From the NCBI GenBank assembly GCA_030705745.1, contig JAUZPT010000017.1, positions 1-17,858 of the forward strand: 17,858 bases of DNA. The letters are read 5' to 3'. Source of the DNA: Bacillota bacterium (GTDB lineage: Bacteria > Bacillota > Bacilli > Bacillales > Cytobacillaceae). The notes under the pieces are model-generated. The model saw only the letters and a program-made list of their open reading frames with translations, did no database searches and was not told the origin of the DNA. Made by a program: the position numbers and the translations under genes. Position 1 is the stretch's first letter. Every line of letters starts with the position of its first letter. Of the stretch, positions 13,155-17,858 are shown piece after piece.

Positions 13155-14345
13155 ATGAAACAATTTTCACAATCAGAACTATTAAAAAGTCTTCCGAGCC
13201 AGTTTTTTGCATCACTTGTGAAAAAGGTCGGAGAATACATTGAAAATGGATACGATGTCATCAACCTGGGGCAGGGAAATCCTGATCAGCCTACGCCTGA
13301 ACACATTGTTGAAAAGCTAGGAGAAGCTGCGAGAAATCCGATTAATCATAAATATTCTCCTTTCCGGGGTAATGGTTATTTAAAAAAAGCGGCCGCCGAT
13401 TTCTACGAAAGGGAATATGGAGTCAAACTCAATCCGGAAAACGAAGTAGCCATTCTGTTTGGAGGAAAAGCAGGCTTGGTGGAAATTCCTCAATGTCTAT
13501 TAAACCCAGGGGATACGATTCTCGTTCCAGATCCAGGTTATCCTGATTATTTGTCTGGTGTGGCTCTTGCTAAAGCAGAAGTGGAAACCATGCCATTAAG
13601 AGAAGAAAATGCATTTTTACCGGATTATGATGAGCTAGATCAAGATGTTCTTGATAAGGCAAAGTTGATGTTTATTAATTATCCCAATAATCCTACTGGT
13701 GCGGTTGCGACAAAGGAATTTTTTGAAGAGACGATTAATCTGGCGAACAAACATGATATTTGTATTGTCCATGATTTTGCTTATGGAGCGATAGGCTTTG
13801 ACGGAAAAAAGCCGCTAAGCTTTTTGCAACAGCGGGGTGCAAAAGAAATTGGGATTGAAATTTATACATTGTCGAAAACGTTTAATATGGCTGGATGGCG
13901 CGTTGGTTTTGCAGTAGGCAACAAGAGCGTCATCGCTGCGCTGGAACTGTTGCAGGATCATCTGTATGTCAGTTTATTCGGTGCCATCCAGGAAGCTGCA
14001 GCGGAAGCGTTGAATGGTTCACAAGAGTGTGTAAGAGAATTGAATGAACTGTATGAGAAGAGACGGAATGTACTAATTCGTGGCTTAAATGAAGTGGGAT
14101 GGAAGGTTACTGCCCCGCAAGGTTCTTTTTTTTCCTGGCTGAAAGTGCCTAACGGTTATACATCCCAGGAATTTTCCAACTTATTGCTTGAGCAGGCACA
14201 AATCATGGTGGCCCCTGGCGTGGGATTTGGAGAGTACGGTGAAGGATTTGTGCGCGTTGGGCTGTTAGCATCGGAGGAAAGGCTTGAGGAAGCGGTTAAC
14301 CGCATAAAGGAATTGGAAATTTTCAAAAAATTAATTGACAAATAA
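13155..14345 (+). CDS. mtnE: Methionine salvage transaminase (2-keto-4-methylthiobutyrate to methionine)
   Basis: 396 aa; class I/II PLP-dependent aminotransferase. It makes methionine from 2-keto-4-methylthiobutyrate, probably with glutamine as donor given the neighbouring omega-amidase. Seen in the sequence: DVINLGQGNPDQPTPEHIVE (34-53), FGGKAGLVEIPQ (102-113), the DPGYPDY loop, NYPNNPTGAV (175-184), Asp207 in IVHDFAYG for the PLP ring nitrogen, and the Schiff-base Lys241 in YTLSKTFNMAGWRVGFA. The start ATG has only a modest ribosome binding site (GAGCGGGTGA). The N-terminus (SLPSQFFASLVKKV) matches the MtnE/YkrV pattern I remember. It precedes the S-box and mtnW operon without a clear terminator, so some readthrough into the riboswitch leader is possible. 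Confidence 0.94.
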   Translation: MKQFSQSELLKSLPSQFFASLVKKVGEYIENGYDVINLGQGNPDQPTPEHIVEKLGEAARNPINHKYSPFRGNGYLKKAAADFYEREYGVKLNPENEVAILFGGKAGLVEIPQCLLNPGDTILVPDPGYPDYLSGVALAKAEVETMPLREENAFLPDYDELDQDVLDKAKLMFINYPNNPTGAVATKEFFEETINLANKHDICIVHDFAYGAIGFDGKKPLSFLQQRGAKEIGIEIYTLSKTFNMAGWRVGFAVGNKSVIAALELLQDHLYVSLFGAIQEAAAEALNGSQECVRELNELYEKRRNVLIRGLNEVGWKVTAPQGSFFSWLKVPNGYTSQEFSNLLLEQAQIMVAPGVGFGEYGEGFVRVGLLASEERLEEAVNRIKELEIFKKLIDK

Positions 14346-14373
14346 TATTTTTCTTGCGATAATCCATATTAAT

Positions 14374-14402
14374 TTAACAAATGTAAAAAATATGAATATA
14401 CA
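14374..14402 (+). promoter_or_regulatory. Promoter of the S-box/mtnWXBD operon
   Basis: TTAACA (14374-14379), a 17-bp spacer and TATACA (14397-14402), ending six bases before the first riboswitch helix at 14408. Confidence 0.55.
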
Positions 14403-14407
14403 ATATT

Positions 14408-14560
14408 TTCTTATCAAGAGCAGGCGGAGGGACTAGCCCTACGAAGCCCGGCAACCGACTTAAATTCGTTTAAGCACGGTGCTAATTCTTGCAGCGAAAG
14501 CTGGAAGATAAGAAGATGTTAGTTTAACTTACTAACCTCTTCTTTTTGAAGAGGTTTTTT
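14408..14560 (+). ncRNA. SAM-I (S-box) riboswitch with terminator/antiterminator
   Basis: Aptamer at 14408-14514. The P1 helix is TTCTTATC (14408-14415) with GATAAGAA (14507-14514). The conserved core includes CAGGCGGAGGGAC, ACGAAGCCCGGCAACC, CGGTGCTAATTC and GCAGCGAAAGCTGGAAGATAAG. The expression platform can be read directly. A terminator (14534-14560) competes with an antiterminator in which AAGAAGA and TTAGT (14510-14523) pair with ACTAA and TCTTCTT (14531-14544). The antiterminator uses the 3' side of P1 and the 5' side of the terminator. SAM binding stabilises P1 and so favours termination, shutting off mtnWXBD when SAM is plentiful. Confidence 0.97.
14534..14560 (+). terminator. Riboswitch-controlled intrinsic terminator
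   Basis: AACCTCTTC (14534-14542) pairs with GAAGAGGTT (14548-14556) around a T5 loop, followed by more T's. It is the OFF-state hairpin of the S-box leader, 20 bases before mtnW. Confidence 0.93.
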
Positions 14561-14580
14561 GTTTGAAAGGAGTTAATGAC

Positions 14581-15792
14581 ATGAGTGAAATAATAGCAAC
14601 ATATCTTCTCCATGAAGAGAAAAATCCGGAAAAAAAAGCAGAGGAAATCGCCCTTGGGTTAACCGTCGGCTCTTGGACGGGACTGCCTAAACTCGAACAG
14701 GAACAGCTTAGAAAGCACAAGGGAAGGGTCGTTTCGATTAATGGAGTTTCAACAGGGCCCAACGAGCAAACGTTGTTGAGAATCGCCTATCCAACAATTA
14801 ATTTTTCAAATGATTTGCCGGCAATTATCACGACTGTTTTTGGCAAACTATCGCTTGATGGGAAAATAAAATTATTGGATTTAGAATTTGATAGAGAGTT
14901 AAAAAGCTTTTTTCCTGGCCCAAGGTTCGGAAGTTGTGGAATACGCGCAGTGCTTGGAGTAGAGGCTCGTCCGCTTTTAATGAGCATTTTTAAAGGTGTG
15001 CTCGGCAAGGATATCGGATTTTTAGTCGAACAACTAAGGCAGCAGGCTCTGGGAGGAATCGATCTAGTTAAAGATGATGAGATTCTTTTTGAAAATGAGT
15101 TAACTCCATTTGAACAGCGAATCATTTCAGGAAAAAAAGTTCTCGAGGAGGCATACGAGCAAAGCGGACATCGCACTTTGTATGCTGTCAACCTGAGCGG
15201 GCGGACGTCTAGTCTTAAGGATAAAGCAAGAAAAGCTGCCGATCTTGGCGCTGATCTGTTATTGTTCAATGTATTTGCCTACGGGCTCGATGTTTTGCAG
15301 GAGTTAAGGGAAGATGAAGAAATTGCACTTCCATTGATGGCTCATCCTGCCATAAGTGGTGCTCTTGCCTCATCGCCTGAGTATGGAGTCTCTCATTCCT
15401 TGCTGCTTGGCAAATTGCTCCGATATGCAGGAGCCGATTTATCGTTATTTCCTTCACCATATGGTTCAGTAGCACTGGAAAGAAAGCTTGCACTATCAAT
15501 CGCAGAACAATTATCAAAAGAAGATGAGTACAAAGCGGCATTCCCCGTTCCATCAGCGGGTATACATCCGGGTCTTGTTCCATTACTGATCGACGATTTT
15601 GGTATCGAATCGGTTATTAACGCGGGTGGTGGGGTGCACGGCCATCCTGATGGAGCACGTGGAGGCGGATTGGCTTTTCGCCAGGCTATCGATGCAAAGC
15701 TGAATGGAATTCCTTTATCTCAGGCGGCATTGGAGGGCACTGAGTTAAGAAAAGCACTTGAATTATGGGGCAATGCGGAGGTGACCGTCTAA
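14581..15792 (+). CDS. mtnW: 2,3-diketo-5-methylthiopentyl-1-phosphate enolase (RuBisCO-like protein)
   Basis: 403 aa. MtnW enolises 2,3-diketo-5-methylthiopentyl-1-phosphate. It is a RuBisCO-like protein that does not fix CO2. The ATG at 14581 is chosen because AAAGGAG (14566-14572) lies upstream; an in-frame TTG at 14563 precedes that site. Residues 1-120 form the N-terminal domain and the barrel follows. [10 protein letters not shown] (158-167) is the Mg site: Lys164 to be carbamylated, plus Asp166 and Glu167. Lys89 (VFGKL) aligns by a constant offset of nine with Lys98, the base described for the Geobacillus enzyme (recalled, Lys173/Asp175/Glu176 there). [11 protein letters not shown] and [17 protein letters not shown] are the C-terminal phosphate-binding loops. 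First gene of the S-box operon; its stop overlaps the mtnX start. Confidence 0.95.
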   Translation: MSEIIATYLLHEEKNPEKKAEEIALGLTVGSWTGLPKLEQEQLRKHKGRVVSINGVSTGPNEQTLLRIAYPTINFSNDLPAIITTVFGKLSLDGKIKLLDLEFDRELKSFFPGPRFGSCGIRAVLGVEARPLLMSIFKGVLGKDIGFLVEQLRQQALGGIDLVKDDEILFENELTPFEQRIISGKKVLEEAYEQSGHRTLYAVNLSGRTSSLKDKARKAADLGADLLLFNVFAYGLDVLQELREDEEIALPLMAHPAISGALASSPEYGVSHSLLLGKLLRYAGADLSLFPSPYGSVALERKLALSIAEQLSKEDEYKAAFPVPSAGIHPGLVPLLIDDFGIESVINAGGGVHGHPDGARGGGLAFRQAIDAKLNGIPLSQAALEGTELRKALELWGNAEVTV

Positions 15793-16463
15793 TGTCACAG
15801 GTAGTAATATATTGTGATTTTGATGGAACGATCACTGAAAAAGACAATATCATTGCCATTATGAAAAAATTCGCACCAAATGGGTGGGAAACTGTTAAAG
15901 ACCAAATTCTTTCAAGAGAAGTTTCGATCCGTAAGGGTGTAGGAGAGCTATTTTCTCGTGTTCCAAGCAGTTTGAAAGAAGATATCAAAAGGTTTGCTCT
16001 TGAAAATTTGAGAATTCGAAAAGGATTCAAGGAATTTGTGACATTCACGCGTGAAAACAATATCCCGCTTTACATTGTAAGCGGAGGCATAGATTTTTTT
16101 GTTCTTCCTGCACTTGAAGAATTTGGCCCTTTTGACGCCATTTTTTGCAATGGATCAGATTTTTCCGGAGAGAATATTCATATTTTATGGCCGCACTCTT
16201 GCGATAGCTTGTGTGAAAATGATTGCGGTTGTTGCAAACCGAGTGTCATCCGCAAATTGGGGCATTCCGATTCATTGAAAATTGTCATCGGGGACTCTGT
16301 TACCGATTTTGAAGCAGCGAAGCAGGCGGATTTTGTTTTGGCAACAGACTTTTTAAAAGAAAAGTGTGAACAGTGGGAAATTAATCATCAAGGTTTTGAA
16401 ACTTTTTATGACTGCATTGATGCAATAAAAAATAGAATTGAGGTGAAGGAACAAACATGTTAA
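15792..16463 (+). CDS. mtnX: 2-hydroxy-3-keto-5-methylthiopentenyl-1-phosphate phosphatase
   Basis: 223 aa; HAD-superfamily phosphatase that removes phosphate from the MtnW product to give the acireductone. The ATG at 15792 overlaps the mtnW stop (TAATG) and has GGAGGTGA upstream. An alternative in-frame ATG at 15765 lies inside mtnW and lacks a better site. Motif I is YCDFDGTIT (nucleophile Asp9, acid/base Asp11), motif II is VSGG (Ser97), motif III Lys149 and motif [12 protein letters not shown] (Asp168, Asp172). A cysteine cluster (Cys137, 141, 145, 147, 148 in [17 protein letters not shown]) sits before motif III. I recall a similar cluster in B. subtilis MtnX, so it is probably a family trait and may bind metal. 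Ends in a 7-base overlap with mtnB. Confidence 0.94.
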   Translation: MSQVVIYCDFDGTITEKDNIIAIMKKFAPNGWETVKDQILSREVSIRKGVGELFSRVPSSLKEDIKRFALENLRIRKGFKEFVTFTRENNIPLYIVSGGIDFFVLPALEEFGPFDAIFCNGSDFSGENIHILWPHSCDSLCENDCGCCKPSVIRKLGHSDSLKIVIGDSVTDFEAAKQADFVLATDFLKEKCEQWEINHQGFETFYDCIDAIKNRIEVKEQTC

Positions 16464-17086
16464 AGGATAGATGGAATGAGCTGGCGGATGTGAAAGATGA
16501 ACTTTCGGAGCGAGACTGGTTTATGGGTACGAGCGGAAATCTAGCAATCAAGGTGAGTGATCAACCGTTGCAGTTTTTGGTGACGGCAAGTGGGAAGGAT
16601 AAAAGGAAACGGACGGATGAGGATTTTCTGCTCGTCGATGAATTTGGCCATTCTGTTGAAGAAACCCATTTAAAGCCATCGGCAGAGACCCTACTTCATG
16701 TTGAGATTTATCGCCGGACAAAAGCAGGCTGTAGCCTTCATGTCCATACGATTGACAATAATGTCATCTCGGAGGTATATGGTGATAGAGGTGAGGTTTC
16801 CTTTCAAGGGCAGGAATTGATCAAGGCATTTGATAAATGGGAGGAAGATGCCGTGCTTAAAATTCCGATTATTCGTAATTATGCACATATTCCAACGCTT
16901 GCAAAAGCTTTTTCCGAGCATATTTCCAGTGATTCTGGTGCTGTATTAATTCGAAATCATGGCATTACCGTATGGGGAAAAACGGCTTTCGAGGCAAAAA
17001 AAATACTGGAAGCATCCGAGTTTTTATTCAAATTTCAATTGCGCTTACTAGAGCATAAACCATATCAATTATTTAAAGTCGTATAA
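16457..17086 (+). CDS. mtnB: Methylthioribulose-1-phosphate dehydratase
   Basis: 209 aa; class II aldolase/adducin-like fold. MtnB dehydrates 5-methylthioribulose-1-phosphate to 2,3-diketo-5-methylthiopentyl-1-phosphate, the substrate of MtnW. The ATG at 16457 overlaps the mtnX stop by seven bases and has GAGGTGAAGGA upstream. Seen: [12 protein letters not shown] (23-34) for phosphate binding, [10 protein letters not shown], the zinc ligands His95 and His97 in [11 protein letters not shown], His168 in [10 protein letters not shown], and Glu77 near the expected catalytic acid. Pathway order is B, W, X, D, while gene order is W, X, B, D, all in one S-box-controlled transcript. Length and motifs agree with bacterial MtnB. 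Confidence 0.94.
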   Translation: MLKDRWNELADVKDELSERDWFMGTSGNLAIKVSDQPLQFLVTASGKDKRKRTDEDFLLVDEFGHSVEETHLKPSAETLLHVEIYRRTKAGCSLHVHTIDNNVISEVYGDRGEVSFQGQELIKAFDKWEEDAVLKIPIIRNYAHIPTLAKAFSEHISSDSGAVLIRNHGITVWGKTAFEAKKILEASEFLFKFQLRLLEHKPYQLFKVV

Positions 17087-17104
17087 ATGAGAGGATGAAG
17101 AAAA

Positions 17105-17638
17105 ATGGCATATATTAAATTTAAAGAAAGCGGCAAGAAGATTCATGAACAGGAGGAGGTTAGCAATTTTCTTGATTCCCAGGAAGTCATTTATGAAAAT
17201 TGGGATGTAACGAAGCTCCCTCAGGAATTGAAAGAAAAGTATCTGCTGTCAGATGTTGAAAAAGAAGAAATTCTCAAAGCATTCGCTAAAGAAATTGGAG
17301 ATATTTCCGATAGGCGCGGCTATCAGGCTCAAGACGTTATTTCCTTGTCAGAACATACACCTAACCTTGAAGTTCTTCTCGAAAACTTTCAAAAAGAGCA
17401 TCATCATACCGATGACGAAGTTCGTTTTATTGTAAGCGGGCATGGAATTTTTGTCATTGAAGGAAAAGATGGTTCGTTTTTTGAAGTGTGTCTGGAGCCT
17501 GGTGATTTAATCTCGGTTCCTGAGAACGTTCGCCATTACTTCACTTTGCAGGAGGATCGCAAGGTAGTAGCAATACGGATTTTTGTTACTACAGAAGGAT
17601 GGGTTCCTATATATGGCAAAGAAGAAATTGCACAGTAA
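17105..17638 (+). CDS. mtnD: Acireductone dioxygenase
   Basis: 177 aa; cupin metalloenzyme. With iron it oxidises acireductone to 2-keto-4-methylthiobutyrate and formate, the substrate for MtnE. With nickel the family makes an off-pathway product with CO. Metal ligands are visible as His99, His101, Glu105 (KEHHHTDDEVRFIVSG) and His144 (ENVRHYF), with the cupin turn EPGDLISVP (131-139). The ATG at 17105 has AGAGGATG upstream and lies 18 bases after mtnB. It is the last gene of the mtnWXBD operon, closed by a strong terminator. Which metal is used cannot be read from sequence. Confidence 0.95.
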   Translation: MAYIKFKESGKKIHEQEEVSNFLDSQEVIYENWDVTKLPQELKEKYLLSDVEKEEILKAFAKEIGDISDRRGYQAQDVISLSEHTPNLEVLLENFQKEHHHTDDEVRFIVSGHGIFVIEGKDGSFFEVCLEPGDLISVPENVRHYFTLQEDRKVVAIRIFVTTEGWVPIYGKEEIAQ

Positions 17639-17679
17639 AAAAGAGTCGGTTGATGAGAAATCATTAGCCGACTCTTTTT
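17638..17679 (+). terminator. Terminator of the mtnWXBD operon
   Basis: An 18-bp stem (17638-17655 with 17662-17679, core AAGAGTCGG/CCGACTCTT), including two G-U pairs, with a 6-base loop and T run. It begins at the last base of the mtnD stop. Confidence 0.93.
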
Positions 17680-17769
17680 GTTTCAAAAAAAGGATGTTAA
17701 TTTGACAAATTTTCGAAATTCTCCTCATGTTTTAAGGCGAATTATCTGAAAACTAAATGCGGTCTACCA

Positions 17770-17858
17770 TGCAAGTATTGTCGAAAAAGAAAGATAGTCG
17801 GTTGCGATTGTTGTCGAAAAACGCAATAAATAAGAGGTTTTGTCTTTTATTGCGAATG
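17770..17858. repeat. Degenerate intergenic repeats at the window edge
   Basis: A 19-bp element occurs at 17770-17788 (TGCAAGTATTGTCGAAAAA) and at 17803-17821 (TGCGATTGTTGTCGAAAAA), 16 of 19 identical. TGCGAATG at 17851-17858 looks like the start of a third copy cut off by the window. A 9-bp inverted repeat CGCAATAAA/TTTATTGCG (17822-17830 with 17846-17854) lies between copies two and three. No coding frame of note runs through it, and 17680-17769 shows no gene either. Confidence 0.5.

Noticed and set aside
13040..13264. Longer mtnU running back into mtnE
   Set aside because: The extension is antisense to the mtnE start and not family-like; the TTG at 13039 has a well-spaced AAGGAG and family-like N-terminus.
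17770..17858. CRISPR array
   Set aside because: Only two full copies, imperfect, 19 bp long, with spacers of 14 and 29 bp and no cas gene in view.

Overview
The window reads as chromosome of a low-GC, endospore-forming Bacillaceae bacterium. The grounds are an alpha/beta-type small acid-soluble spore protein, a SigI/RsgI heat-stress pair, a sporulation-type PAS histidine kinase, a methionine salvage cluster with a SAM (S-box) riboswitch, and strong AAGGAGG-like ribosome binding sites throughout. From memory, the order sigI-rsgI-sspD ... kinE ... mtnK-mtnU-mtnE-[S-box]-mtnWXBD follows Bacillus subtilis. Blocks not in my recollection of that locus are inserted between these landmarks. No transposase, phage gene, tRNA, rRNA or CRISPR array was seen.

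Layout. (1) 1-1604: the 3' part of sigI, then rsgI overlapping it by ATGA, closed by a strong terminator. (2) 1657-2319, minus: sspD and a small DUF3905-like protein. (3) 2453-2751, plus: two tiny, very basic, translationally coupled genes that share an AEFSxEF motif. The second (43 aa) is easily missed. (4) 2788-4530, minus: a B12-binding radical SAM protein. A 361-bp AT-rich intergenic region divides it from a divergent pair. (5) 4892-8199, plus: a two-gene 2-oxoacid:ferredoxin oxidoreductase built as a gamma-delta fusion followed by an alpha-beta fusion. (6) 8362-10224: a soluble three-PAS histidine kinase of the KinA/KinE type. (7) 10361-10945: an ArsR-type repressor with a C-terminal DUF2087 domain, preceded by a 42-bp dyad lying on a good sigma-A promoter. 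(8) 10980-17638: methionine salvage. mtnK and mtnU are on minus, mtnE is divergent on plus, then an S-box riboswitch controls mtnW-mtnX-mtnB-mtnD. (9) 17680-17858: non-coding, with degenerate 19-bp repeats running off the window edge.

How the genes work together. MtnK phosphorylates methylthioribose. MtnB, MtnW, MtnX and MtnD take methylthioribulose-1-phosphate to 2-keto-4-methylthiobutyrate. MtnE transaminates this to methionine with glutamine as likely donor, and MtnU removes the resulting omega-amide. The isomerase MtnA is not in the window. Only mtnWXBD sits behind a visible S-box. mtnK, mtnU and mtnE have short leaders with ordinary sigma-A-like promoters.

The least explained items are the paired AEFSxEF microproteins, the ArsR-DUF2087 repressor with its large symmetric operator, the gamma-delta/alpha-beta oxidoreductase of unknown substrate, and the terminal repeats. 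Family assignments come from motifs and memory; no database search was run.
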